Made by a program: the position numbers and the translations under genes
The notes under the pieces: model-generated
Databases searched by the model: none
What the model was told of the DNA's origin: nothing
Seen by the model: the letters and a program-made list of their open reading frames with translations, nothing else
Shown here: positions 53,318-61,964 of the stretch, in pieces
Layout: every line of letters begins with the position of its first letter
Numbering within the stretch: the stretch's first letter is position 1
Origin: Planctomycetota bacterium
GTDB lineage: Bacteria; Planctomycetota; Phycisphaerae; Sedimentisphaerales; Anaerobacaceae
Assembly (NCBI GenBank): GCA_023481165.1
Contig: JAMCWO010000369.1
Span: 1 to 64,000, forward strand
DNA: 64,000 nucleotides
Direction: 5' to 3'

Positions 53318-54310
53318 ATGCATCCCGAGCTTTTTGAGATCCCAATCCTCCACCTGACGATCAAGAGTTACGGCCTGATGATGGTCGTCGGATTCCTCGC
53401 GGCGGTGACGGTCATCCGCTATTTGAGCCGGCCTTTCACCCGCGATCCCCAGCTTATCACCAACGCAGCCCTGTACGCGCTCATCGCCGGCGTCGTCGGG
53501 GCGCGGATGTTCTTCGTTCTTCACTACCCCGGTCATTTCCGCGGCGAGCCGTGGTGGAACGTGTTTGCCATCTGGAATGGGGGCTTGGAGCTCATCGGCG
53601 GCGTCGTGGCGGCGGTCCTGGTGATTGTCTTGTATGGTTGGTACCACAAGGTGCCGCTGCGCCACTACATGGATGTTCTCGCGATCGGTCTGACGGCGGC
53701 GTTGCTGTTCGGTCGGATCGGCTGTTTCCTGAACGGCTGCTGCTACGGCCAGCCGACCGATCTGCCCTGGGCCGTGCGCTTTCCGTACGGCTCGTTCTCG
53801 TACAGCAGTCAGGTCAGCCCTGACTTGAATCGCAACCGGCCGCAGCCCTATTTCACTCTGCCCCCGGGCTATTTCGGCTACACGAACGACAGGGGCGAAT
53901 ACATCTCCGATCTCAAACCGGCGAAATACCTCACGCCCGAGCAGCGGGAACTGGTCACCAAGGGGCCCTACCTCGCTTTGCCGGTTCATCCCACGCAGTT
54001 GTATTCCTCCGCCGGTGCCGGTCTGCTCGGCCTGATTCTCTACGGTTTCTGGCGGCGGGCCCGGCGGGCGGAAGCTCTGGGCCGCTATCCTCTGCTGACC
54101 AAGCCCGGCTCGATCTTCAGCCTCATGTTCGTCCTGTACGCCATCATGCGCTTCTCGGTCGAGATGATCCGCGACGACAATCCCTTCGAGATGGCGGGCC
54201 TGACCATCGCGCAGCTTCTGAGCATCGTTTTGGCCGTCGTCGGCGTTCTCCTGGCTGTTTATTTCGCCAAAACCAAGCCGGAGAAGCTCCCCGCACCGAA
54301 GGCAAACTGA
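53318..54310 (+). CDS. lgt: Prolipoprotein diacylglyceryl transferase
   Basis: Lgt attaches diacylglycerol to the lipobox cysteine of prolipoproteins such as those at 892-1290 and 33097-33480. The 330 residues contain seven or so membrane helices. The signature GRIGCFLNGCCYGQPTDLPWAV and an early YGLMMVVGFLAAV helix are present, and the region HPTQLYSSAGAGLLG carries the late conserved residues. A periplasmic insert (about 165-215) is longer than in E. coli Lgt. Confidence 0.96.
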   Translation: MHPELFEIPILHLTIKSYGLMMVVGFLAAVTVIRYLSRPFTRDPQLITNAALYALIAGVVGARMFFVLHYPGHFRGEPWWNVFAIWNGGLELIGGVVAAVLVIVLYGWYHKVPLRHYMDVLAIGLTAALLFGRIGCFLNGCCYGQPTDLPWAVRFPYGSFSYSSQVSPDLNRNRPQPYFTLPPGYFGYTNDRGEYISDLKPAKYLTPEQRELVTKGPYLALPVHPTQLYSSAGAGLLGLILYGFWRRARRAEALGRYPLLTKPGSIFSLMFVLYAIMRFSVEMIRDDNPFEMAGLTIAQLLSIVLAVVGVLLAVYFAKTKPEKLPAPKAN

Positions 54311-54542
54311 GACCGTTCGACGGCCTATGACTCTCCTCAGAATTGATGACCTTGTTTCTGATGATGCGGCGGCACGCAAACGGAGCTGATGTTCCGGAAG
54401 TCTACCGCCAACGTGGCAAAACACGCAAAAATAGGCGGAATTGCTGATTGACTTTCAGCAAACCGATAGAAAGAATTAGGTGCGCTACGATAAAGGAGTC
54501 TTTGGGTAGTCCTCATACTCGAGTAAGGGATTGCGGGGACGC

Positions 54543-54875
54543 ATGACGACAGAGAAGACGCGAGCCGAACAGGCATCCGAGAGCGAGGGACGGATGGCCC
54601 GATATCGTCTTCGCCTGTTCATCGCCGGAGATGAAATCAACTCGGCCGCTGCGAAGGCCTCCTTGGATCGTATCTGCGCGGAAGATCTCGGGGGAGACTG
54701 CCGGATCGAGATCGTTGACATCTTGCGCGATGCGCGCTTGGCCGTTGCAGAGGGCATCGTAGTGACGCCGGCGCTGTTGATCACGGGGCCGGGACTTCGG
54801 ACGGTGGTTCTGGGGAATCTTACGGACGCCGGAAAGGTGCGGGCGGCTTTGCAGCGGGGGAGCGAGAAGCCATGA
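54543..54875 (+). CDS. KaiB-like protein
   Basis: The product has 110 residues. After a 20-residue polar lead it has a thioredoxin-like KaiB domain: YRLRLFIAGDEINSAAAKASLDRI, IEIVDILRDARLAVAEGIVVTPALLI, TVVLGNLTDAGKVRAAL. KaiB is a cyanobacterial clock protein, and the same fold forms the sensor domain of the clock histidine kinase SasA. No kaiA or kaiC is present here. The stop overlaps the start of the downstream histidine kinase by 4 bases (ATGA). An upstream TTG at 54531 is possible but unneeded. Confidence 0.88.
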   Translation: MTTEKTRAEQASESEGRMARYRLRLFIAGDEINSAAAKASLDRICAEDLGGDCRIEIVDILRDARLAVAEGIVVTPALLITGPGLRTVVLGNLTDAGKVRAALQRGSEKP

Positions 54876-56605
54876 CGGCGGAGAAACTCACGTACGAGGA
54901 GATGGAAGCCAAGCTCGGCGAGGCGCAGGAGATCTTGCACGCGTTGCGCCACCACGAGGTGGATGCGATTGTCGGGGATCGGGATATCGCGCTGGTGCGC
55001 CTCCAGGAAGTGGAGGAGGCGCTGCACAAGGCCAAGGCCGAGCTCGAAGAACGGGTCGTGGAGCGGACGGCCGAGTTGGCCAAGGTGAACCGGCAGCTCC
55101 AGGAGACTCTCCAGAGCCAGAAGAGAATCCAGCAACAAGGGGAGCGTTCGGCACGCGAATCGCGCGAGCACGCCGAGTTGCTGGACCTGGCGCATGACAT
55201 GATTTTCGTCCATGATATGGATGGCAGGATCGTCTTCTGGAATCGGGGCGCGGAACTCACGTACGGCTGGAAAAGGGAAGAAGCGATCGGCCAACTGAGC
55301 CATGAGTTGCTCAAAACCGAGTTCGCCGAGCCTCTGCTTCGAATCACCGCCCGGATCATCAAGGAGGGCTGGTGGGAGGGAGAGCTCGTGCGGACGACGC
55401 GCGCGGGCCGCCAGGTAACCGTGGCGGCGCGCTGGGCCCTGCGCCGAGATGCCGAGGGACGCCCCGCGGCCATCCTCGAGATCGACCACGATATTACCGC
55501 CCGCAAGCAGGCCGAGCGCGAGATGACGGAGGCCTGGCGGTTCGCCGAGAGCATTATCGATACGATGCAGGAAGCGCTGGTCGTGCTGGATGCGCAGCTC
55601 CGCATCATCTCGGCCAACCGTTCGTTCCACGAAACCTTCGGCGTCGATCCGCAGCAGATCGTGGGTCAGTCGCTGCCCACGCTGGGTAGCGGACTATGGG
55701 CCGATTCGGCACTGTACCACCGGCTTCGCGAGGTGCTGATGGCGGGCGGCAGCTTCGAGGGGTTCGAGATCGAATGCAACGGGGGCGAGCCGAAGGCCTT
55801 TGTGCTGAGTGCCCGGCCGATCCGCCCGCCGGCCCATGGCGCTGAGAGAATCCTGCTGGTGATTCAGGATGTTACGCTGTGCAAAAGGCAGCAGCGCGTG
55901 ATCGAGGCCGACAAGGAGCAATTGGGCTCCCTGACCGAAGAGCTGCTGATGATCGAAGAACGTCAGCGCCGGCAGATTGCCCAAGCCCTGCACGATTCCG
56001 TGGGGCAATCGCTGGCCTTTTCGAAGCGGGAGTTGAACCTGTTGCGGCAGCGCGGTCCGGAAGAGGTACGCGGCCGACTCCAGGAGGTCTGCGCGCAGCT
56101 TGACGACGCGATCAAACATACGCGGGATCTGACGTTTGAGTTGAGCCCTTCCACTCTGTACACCCTGGGTCTCCAGACCGCCCTGGAAGAATTGGCCGAG
56201 CAGTTTGCCGAGTCCGAGGGTTTCCACTGCCAGGTGGAGGGCCCGGGAGATGGTATACCGTTGAGTGAGCAGGTGCGGTCGCTGTTGTATCGGGCGGTGC
56301 GGGAGTTGCTGGTTAATGTGGCCAAGCACGCCGAGGCCAGGAACGTCCGGATCATCCTGGACCATGATGAACAGGGCTTCCGCATCGCCGTACAGGATGA
56401 TGGGAAGGGTTTCGATATTTCGATTCTCAAAGGACGCGGCAAGGGTCGTGGTTTTGGGATGCTCAGCGTGCGAGAACGGTTGGTTCACATCGGAGGAGCA
56501 TTTGCCGTGGAGTCGGAGCAGGGCCAGGGTACAAAAGTGACGATGACCATCCCCATCGATTGTGGGCAACCATCCAGTTGGGGGTTTGAAGGCAGATCTA
56601 CTTAG
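54872..56605 (+). CDS. PAS-containing sensor histidine kinase (HisKA_3 type)
   Basis: The product has 577 residues with no membrane segment. An N-terminal coiled coil (about 1-95) is followed by two PAS domains (about 100-215 and 225-335). The kinase core has the HisKA_3 helix with phosphorylation site His374 (IAQALHDSVGQSL), and an HATPase domain with N box AVRELLVNVAKHAEA, and G boxes DDGKGFD and GFGMLSVRERL. Soluble location and the KaiB-like neighbour suggest a cytoplasmic signal. The receiver gene 18 bases downstream is the evident partner. Confidence 0.94.
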   Translation: MTAEKLTYEEMEAKLGEAQEILHALRHHEVDAIVGDRDIALVRLQEVEEALHKAKAELEERVVERTAELAKVNRQLQETLQSQKRIQQQGERSARESREHAELLDLAHDMIFVHDMDGRIVFWNRGAELTYGWKREEAIGQLSHELLKTEFAEPLLRITARIIKEGWWEGELVRTTRAGRQVTVAARWALRRDAEGRPAAILEIDHDITARKQAEREMTEAWRFAESIIDTMQEALVVLDAQLRIISANRSFHETFGVDPQQIVGQSLPTLGSGLWADSALYHRLREVLMAGGSFEGFEIECNGGEPKAFVLSARPIRPPAHGAERILLVIQDVTLCKRQQRVIEADKEQLGSLTEELLMIEERQRRQIAQALHDSVGQSLAFSKRELNLLRQRGPEEVRGRLQEVCAQLDDAIKHTRDLTFELSPSTLYTLGLQTALEELAEQFAESEGFHCQVEGPGDGIPLSEQVRSLLYRAVRELLVNVAKHAEARNVRIILDHDEQGFRIAVQDDGKGFDISILKGRGKGRGFGMLSVRERLVHIGGAFAVESEQGQGTKVTMTIPIDCGQPSSWGFEGRST

Positions 56606-56623
56606 TATAGGAGGTCCGACATC

Positions 56624-57067
56624 ATGCCTATTCGCATTTTGCTGGCGGACGATCACACGATTGTTCTCCAAGGTTTGAGCCGGTTCCTGCGGGAGCAGGA
56701 AGACATGGAGGTGGTGGGGCAGGCGAAGGATGGCTTGGCGACCGTGGCGTTGGCCCGGGAGCTCTCACCGGACATCGTGATCATGGACATCAGTATGCCG
56801 GGCCTCAGCGGCGTCGAGGCTACCCGGCAGATTCACAACGAGAAGCCGAAGATCGGGATTATCGGACTTTCCATGCATGCGGCCAAGCGGTACGTCCAAG
56901 AGATGTACAGGGCCGGAGCGCGCGGCTATCTGCTGAAGGACTGCGATTTCGATGAGTTGATGGCGGCGATCCGTGCCGTGGCGGCGGGAAGCACGTACTT
57001 CGCGGGTGAATTCGCCACGATCGTAGCCTCGGAAACGGAGCGCGGCTCGGCCGCGAGAGGCGGTTAG
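56624..57067 (+). CDS. Response regulator, receiver domain only
   Basis: The product has 147 residues. The NarL-like receiver has Asp9/Asp10, phosphorylation site Asp55 (PDIVIMDISMPGLSG), a conserved Thr/Ser region GIIGLSMHA and the Lys in GYLLKDCD. It ends shortly after the receiver; the LuxR-type helix-turn-helix normally found in NarL-family proteins is absent, and I found no such sequence in other frames downstream. AGGAGG lies about 10 bases upstream of the ATG. Confidence 0.92.
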   Translation: MPIRILLADDHTIVLQGLSRFLREQEDMEVVGQAKDGLATVALARELSPDIVIMDISMPGLSGVEATRQIHNEKPKIGIIGLSMHAAKRYVQEMYRAGARGYLLKDCDFDELMAAIRAVAAGSTYFAGEFATIVASETERGSAARGG

Positions 57068-57224
57068 TCTCCGAGAAGCTCTACTTGGCAGACCGTTTCG
57101 GAATCGGCGAACGATGTCAATGCGCGATCAATCCGCTTGTTCCTGATACGGAACACCTGCAAGATTCCTAAAGCGATATTCGGGTGCGCTCACTCCCGCG
57201 GTAGATAACAGGCCACTGCGGCGG

Positions 57225-57230
57225 TATAAT
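57225..57230 (+). promoter_or_regulatory. Possible -10 element before the TPR-PD40 gene
   Basis: A perfect TATAAT lies about 87 bases before the ATG at 57317. The expected -35 position carries TAGATA, which is poor, so this may be an activator-dependent promoter or chance. Confidence 0.3.
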
Positions 57231-57316
57231 TGTACTCATCTGCAACGGCGCGGCGCCGGGAGGCCCCATGCCCAGAGCGGGTGCGGCGTCTATCGGTCTC
57301 GTGACGAGGATCGCGC

Positions 57317-59596
57317 ATGGATAAGAGAGTTCTGTACGTACTGGCGGCGGCGACCGTTGCCGGTTGCGCCGGTATCGTCCTTTGGATGCAGGCCAAGCCG
57401 CTGAACGCGGAGGATCTCTGGGCGGCCTACGTCCAACACCCGGAGAGCACGGCGATCTCGTTCACCCACCCTCGGGATGGAACCTTATTCCCGCCGGAGA
57501 TCGTGCCACCGACGTTTCGCTGGGAGGATGGGAATGCCGCTGCCTCGACCTGGCTCGTTCGCGTGGAGTTTGGCGGCGGTCAGACGCCCATCAGCCGTCT
57601 GAGCCGCGTGCGCTGGTGGACGCCTGCGTCGCAGGACTGGGAACTTATCAAGAAGTGCTCGCTGGACAAGGAGGCCCGGGTTTCGGTGCTCGGCGTCGGG
57701 CCCGGCCGGTCGGCCAGAGTTGTCTCGGCGGCGACAATCACGTTGCGAACCTCCCGCGATGAAGTGGGGGCGCCGCTGTTCTATCGGGAGGTGAATCTGC
57801 CCTTTATCGACGCCGTGACGGACCCCTCGAAGATCCGGTGGCGGTTCGGGTCCATTGCGTCGGTCCAGCCGCCGGTGGTCCTGACGGGCTTGCCCGTCTG
57901 CGGGAATTGTCACTCCTTCACGGCGGATGGGCGGATTCTGGCGATGGACGTCGACTATGCCAACAGCAAAGGCTCGTACGTCATCACGCCCATCAAGACC
58001 CAGATGACGCTGGCCACCAGCGATATCATCACGTGGGATGATTATAGGAAGGAGGATGGGGAGCAGACGTTCGGATTGCTCTCCCAGATGTCACCGGATG
58101 GGCGGTACGTGGTCAGCACGGTCAAGGACAAGTCCGTGTTCGTGCCCATGCCGGACCTGGCGTTCTCGCAACTGTTCTTTCCGATCAAGGGAATTCTATG
58201 CGTCTACGATCGCCAGACCAAGGTATTCCGTGCCTTGCCCGGGGCGGACGATCCCGCCTACGTGCAGAGCAATCCGAGTTGGAGTCCGGACGGCAAGTAC
58301 ATCGTTTTCGCTCGGGCCAAAGCCTATGATCTCCAGAACACCAAAGGCAAGGGCAAGGTCCTGCTGACACGCGAGGAGTGCAAAGAATTCGTCGAGGACG
58401 GCAAGCCGTTCCTGTTCGATCTATACCGCATTCCGTTCAACGCAGGTCAGGGCGGCGTGGCGGAGCCAATCGCGGGGGCGTCGAACAACGGCATGAGCAA
58501 CTACTTCGGCCGGTACTCGCCCGATGGGCGTTGGATCGTCTTCTGCAAGGCGAAAAGCTATATGCTGCTGCAACGCGACAGCGAACTGTACATCATTCCG
58601 GCGGCAGGGGGCGAGGCTCGGCGGTTGGGCGGCAACACCGGCCGGATGAACTCCTGGCATAGTTGGTCGCCGAACGGCAAATGGCTGGTCTTCTCGTCCA
58701 AGGCCTGGTCGGACTATACGCAGCTTTGCCTGACCCATATCGACGAGAATGGCGACAGCAGCCCGCCCGTCCTGCTGGCGCACCTGACCGGCGCCGATCG
58801 AGCCGCCAATATCCCTGAGTTCGTCAATGCCCGGTCCGACGCCATCGCGAAGATCGGCGAGCAGTTCCTCAACGACTACTCGTTCGTTCGCGCCGGCAAC
58901 GAATTCTATCGCCATGCGGACGCCGACAACGCGATCCAGAAGTACAAGCAAGCCTTGGAACTGAACCCGGATAACGTGGAAGCGCACCAGAAGCTGGGAT
59001 TCCTGCTCTACAACGTCAAGGGCCAAGCCCAGGAAGGTATGGCCCACCTGCGCAAGACGCTGGCGCTGGACCTGCACAACCCGCGGGCGCATTACGACTT
59101 GGGGATGGCCCTGCTCCATCAGCAGAAGATCGACGAGGCGACCACCCATTTGATGGAAGCTCTGCGCCAGATGCCTAACGGCCTGGATGATCAGTACACG
59201 CCCGTGCGGCTGCATCTAACCTTGGGCGAGGCACTGCTCCTGGCGGGCCGGTCGGAAGAGGCCAAGGCGCATTTGGCCAGGGTGGTGGAGCTTGATCCGA
59301 CGAATCCCGGGGGGCACTACCGCCTGGCCCAGGCGTTGGCGGCCTTGGGACAGATGGATCCCGCTTTGCTCAGTTATGCCAGGGCCCTGAAGCTCGATCC
59401 CAAGGTGGATGTCTCGCCCGCGCTTCACCATTTTCTGGCCGACGGCTACCTGCGGAAACGCCAATTCCACGAGGCGCTGGGGCATGAGCAGCGGGCCTTG
59501 GCCTTGGCGCAGGCGCAGGATGACGCCCAATTGGTGGCTACACTCCAGAAGGCCGTGGAGTACTGCCGTCAATTGGAGCAAGCGGCGAAGCCGTGA
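57317..59596 (+). CDS. PD40/TPR protein with a CxxCH motif
   Basis: The product has 759 residues. An N-terminal membrane anchor or signal (VLYVLAAATVAGCAGIVLW) is followed by a PD40/TolB-like beta-propeller region (about 180-510: LLSQMSPDGRYVV, NPSWSPDGKYIVF, YFGRYSPDGRWIVF, WHSWSPNGKWLVF). Within the early part lies a single CGNCH (about 195-199), a c-type heme attachment motif. The last 230 residues are TPRs (NAIQKYKQALELNPDNVEAHQKLGFLLY and several more). Location outside the cytoplasm is predicted; function is unknown, perhaps a scaffold for surface complexes. Confidence 0.88.
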   Translation: MDKRVLYVLAAATVAGCAGIVLWMQAKPLNAEDLWAAYVQHPESTAISFTHPRDGTLFPPEIVPPTFRWEDGNAAASTWLVRVEFGGGQTPISRLSRVRWWTPASQDWELIKKCSLDKEARVSVLGVGPGRSARVVSAATITLRTSRDEVGAPLFYREVNLPFIDAVTDPSKIRWRFGSIASVQPPVVLTGLPVCGNCHSFTADGRILAMDVDYANSKGSYVITPIKTQMTLATSDIITWDDYRKEDGEQTFGLLSQMSPDGRYVVSTVKDKSVFVPMPDLAFSQLFFPIKGILCVYDRQTKVFRALPGADDPAYVQSNPSWSPDGKYIVFARAKAYDLQNTKGKGKVLLTREECKEFVEDGKPFLFDLYRIPFNAGQGGVAEPIAGASNNGMSNYFGRYSPDGRWIVFCKAKSYMLLQRDSELYIIPAAGGEARRLGGNTGRMNSWHSWSPNGKWLVFSSKAWSDYTQLCLTHIDENGDSSPPVLLAHLTGADRAANIPEFVNARSDAIAKIGEQFLNDYSFVRAGNEFYRHADADNAIQKYKQALELNPDNVEAHQKLGFLLYNVKGQAQEGMAHLRKTLALDLHNPRAHYDLGMALLHQQKIDEATTHLMEALRQMPNGLDDQYTPVRLHLTLGEALLLAGRSEEAKAHLARVVELDPTNPGGHYRLAQALAALGQMDPALLSYARALKLDPKVDVSPALHHFLADGYLRKRQFHEALGHEQRALALAQAQDDAQLVATLQKAVEYCRQLEQAAKP

Positions 59597-59708
59597 GCGG
59601 TGTTGAATGGTCGTGCTCTTGGTCTTAGAATAGGTTGTCCATTGCTGCGGCCCTGCGGAATTACGCCCGAACATTTCAGCAGGTTGCCGATATTATGACA
59701 CATGTGTC

Positions 59709-59737
59709 TTGCTTGCGAACCTGGGTTTTGTTAAAAT
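59709..59737 (+). promoter_or_regulatory. Promoter giving a leaderless rhomboid mRNA
   Basis: TTGCTT (59709-59714) and TAAAAT (59732-59737) are 17 bases apart. The ATG at 59746 is 8 bases after the -10 box, so transcription would begin at or within a base or two of the start codon, and no Shine-Dalgarno sequence exists. Confidence 0.55.
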
Positions 59738-59745
59738 AAGCACCT

Positions 59746-60600
59746 ATGGGGTTATACGATAGAGATTACACGCAGCCGGAATCCCGGCGACAGTACCGCA
59801 GTCTGTCGTCCGTGCGCTTCAATCTGCCGCACACGACGCCGGTCGTCAAATGGCTATTGATCTCGAACATTGCCATCTTCCTGGCAGGCGTTTTCATTCC
59901 GCATGTTGCCACGTTCCTGATGACGTGGTTGGCGATAGACCCCGGCTCGCTCTTGACCGCGTTGGAGCCGTGGCGACTCGTCACGTACCAGTTCCTTCAC
60001 GACATGGGGTCGCCGTGGCATATTTTCTTCAACATGCTCGTTCTGTGCTTCTTCGGCCCGCCGTTGGAGAGATACATGGGCAGCCGCCGGTTCCTGCCGT
60101 TCTACCTGCTCTGCGGCGTGGTCGGTGGACTCTTCTACATGGGGCTGACGGCGGTGAGATTCCTGGCGCCGGTGCCGCTGCTGGGGGCCTCCGGCTCGAT
60201 TCTGGGCGTGCTGGCGGCCTGCGCGATTCTGTTTCCGAACTCCGTGATCTTTCTCTTCATCGTGCCGGTGCCGATTCGGGTGGGGGCCATCGCGTTTGCC
60301 ATCATGTTCTTCGTGACGCTGGTCACGCGCGGGGCCAATGCCGGCGGGGAGGCGGCGCATCTGGCGGGCATGGCCACCGGAGCCGGCTATGTGCTCCTTC
60401 AGCCGATGTGGGATCGCTTCCTTTTGCGGATGCGGTCCGGCTCATGGGAAAAGAGGATCGAGGAGGGCCGCCGGCTGCAGATCGAGGTGGACCGGATTCT
60501 GGCAAAGGTGCATCGCTCCGGTCTGCACAGCCTGACCCGCCACGAGAAGGCCGCCCTCAAACGCGCGACCCAAGAAGAAGTCCGCCGCCATCAGTTGTAG
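59746..60600 (+). CDS. Rhomboid-family intramembrane serine protease
   Basis: The product has 284 residues with six hydrophobic helices. The oxyanion motif HIFFN (His92, Asn96), the nucleophile Ser149 in GASGS and the catalytic His205 in EAAHLAGMATG are present. The last 70 residues are charged and cytoplasmic (RIEEGRRLQIEVDRILAKV). Substrates are unknown. It lies alone between genes with no evident terminator. Confidence 0.95.
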   Translation: MGLYDRDYTQPESRRQYRSLSSVRFNLPHTTPVVKWLLISNIAIFLAGVFIPHVATFLMTWLAIDPGSLLTALEPWRLVTYQFLHDMGSPWHIFFNMLVLCFFGPPLERYMGSRRFLPFYLLCGVVGGLFYMGLTAVRFLAPVPLLGASGSILGVLAACAILFPNSVIFLFIVPVPIRVGAIAFAIMFFVTLVTRGANAGGEAAHLAGMATGAGYVLLQPMWDRFLLRMRSGSWEKRIEEGRRLQIEVDRILAKVHRSGLHSLTRHEKAALKRATQEEVRRHQL

Positions 60601-60615
60601 GATCGACGGGGCCTG

Positions 60616-61440
60616 TCAGTCCCACTTGAACCGGACTTTGTTGCCCGTCCGGGCCTTGATCCGCTGCTTGACGTTCTCCTGCTTGATCTTCGGATCCCGC
60701 CATTTGCCGATCTCGTCCTTGCTCTCGCGGATCTGCTTTTGCAGATCATCCAGCTTCTTGAGGAGCTGTTCGTAGGCGATATCTTTGCGCCGCACCAGCA
60801 GGTCGTAGCGCCTGGCGACCACATCCTGGAACTCCGCCCCGAGGGTCTGCTGTTTTGCCTCCGATTTCTCGTTGCGGATCTGTTGGCACAGTTCCTCTTC
60901 TCTCTTCTTGAGCTCGAAATCCTGTTTGAGGACCCTCCCCAACTCCGGGTTGGAGAGGTCGGCCTCAAAAATGTACCCGTACTGCTTCATCAGGTGGTCA
61001 AAGCTGCTGATATAGAGCTGCGGGTCCCTTTCCTTGAGCTTGGCGAGGGCCTGCTCTTCGCCGGGGTAGTTGGCCTTGAGCCATTCGACGAACTTGGCGT
61101 TTCGCTCCTGGCGGCGGGCATCGAGCCGCTCGCGGATCATCTGGTCCAACTCCGGCTGGCCTTGCCCGCGAATCTCCGCCTTGAACCGCTCCGGATCTTT
61201 CTTGCGCAGCTCGACCAATTGCCTGGCTTTCGTGGGATCGCGCTGCTGGATGCCCTTCATGATCCTGTTCGTCATGTCTTCGGACAGGTCCCGCTGCCAC
61301 CAGGGCGGCTGCATCTCCTTGGGCTCATCCTTCCAGATGTCGTTTTTGGCTTGCTTGGGCTCGGCCACGGGCTGTGCGGCGGCGAGTCCCCCGGCCAGGG
61401 TGAATCCCGCCAGAAGCGCGGCTACTCGAAGCAAAGGCAT
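60616..61440 (-). CDS. Exported coiled-coil protein of a sigma/anti-sigma operon
   Basis: The product has 274 residues. After a signal peptide (VAALLAGFTLAGGLAAAQ) the chain is highly charged and helical, with long heptad-like runs (DFELKKREEELCQQIRNEKSEAKQQ) and repeated polar segments (RLDARRQERNAKFVEW). It resembles the Spy/CpxP-like all-helical periplasmic proteins in composition only. AAGG lies about 9 bases upstream of the ATG at 61440; the GTG at 61446 is the track start. It follows the anti-sigma gene by 5 bases and is probably an envelope sensor or chaperone of the same pathway. Confidence 0.8.
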   Translation of the reverse strand: MPLLRVAALLAGFTLAGGLAAAQPVAEPKQAKNDIWKDEPKEMQPPWWQRDLSEDMTNRIMKGIQQRDPTKARQLVELRKKDPERFKAEIRGQGQPELDQMIRERLDARRQERNAKFVEWLKANYPGEEQALAKLKERDPQLYISSFDHLMKQYGYIFEADLSNPELGRVLKQDFELKKREEELCQQIRNEKSEAKQQTLGAEFQDVVARRYDLLVRRKDIAYEQLLKKLDDLQKQIRESKDEIGKWRDPKIKQENVKQRIKARTGNKVRFKWD

Positions 61441-61445
61441 CGTCA

Positions 61446-61952
61446 CTATCCTTTCCAGAAGTCCGTCTGTATCGCCATCAGCTCGTTCTCAAACTCGTCG
61501 GGGGCTCCGCTCCCACTTTCGCTGTCCCCGGCGTCCAGCGCCTGCATCTGCGCCTCGATCCGCCCGATCTCGGCCGAAAAGTACGCCAGATCGAGGTCGT
61601 CCGCGGTGAGATCATGGCTGTCCCAGATCGCGGTGGGTATGATGGCGGCGTAGGACAGGCGGGGCCGGTCCGTCGAGCGCGGACCGAGCAGCCCGATCAG
61701 AGCCAACACGATCACGGCAGCGGCGGCGGCCAGAGAGCCGCGGACCAGCCGTACGGTTCGATGCCGGCGCAGAGCCACGACGGCCATTTGGGTCTTGATC
61801 GCGGTCACGCGCCGCGCGTCCGGTGCCGGGGCGGGATGGGTTTCCAGAAGTCGCTCGCCCGTCTGGATGTCCTCGTGGGCCGCCCGGGCGGCCGGTTCAT
61901 CCATGAACCGCCGGAGCAACTCGACCAGATCTTCATGGGCTGGATTTGTCAT
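61446..61952 (-). CDS. Predicted single-pass anti-sigma factor
   Basis: The product has 168 residues. A cytoplasmic part (1-72, EDLVELLRRFMDEPAARAAHEDIQ) is followed by one membrane helix (RGSLAAAAAVIVLALIGLLG) and an acidic extracytoplasmic part (DLTADDLDLAYFSAEIGRIEAQ). No zinc HxxxCxxC motif is seen. Position 12 bases after the ECF sigma gene supports an anti-sigma role; sequence alone would not prove it. Confidence 0.8.
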   Translation of the reverse strand: MTNPAHEDLVELLRRFMDEPAARAAHEDIQTGERLLETHPAPAPDARRVTAIKTQMAVVALRRHRTVRLVRGSLAAAAAVIVLALIGLLGPRSTDRPRLSYAAIIPTAIWDSHDLTADDLDLAYFSAEIGRIEAQMQALDAGDSESGSGAPDEFENELMAIQTDFWKG

Positions 61953-61964
61953 GGCATCGACCCC

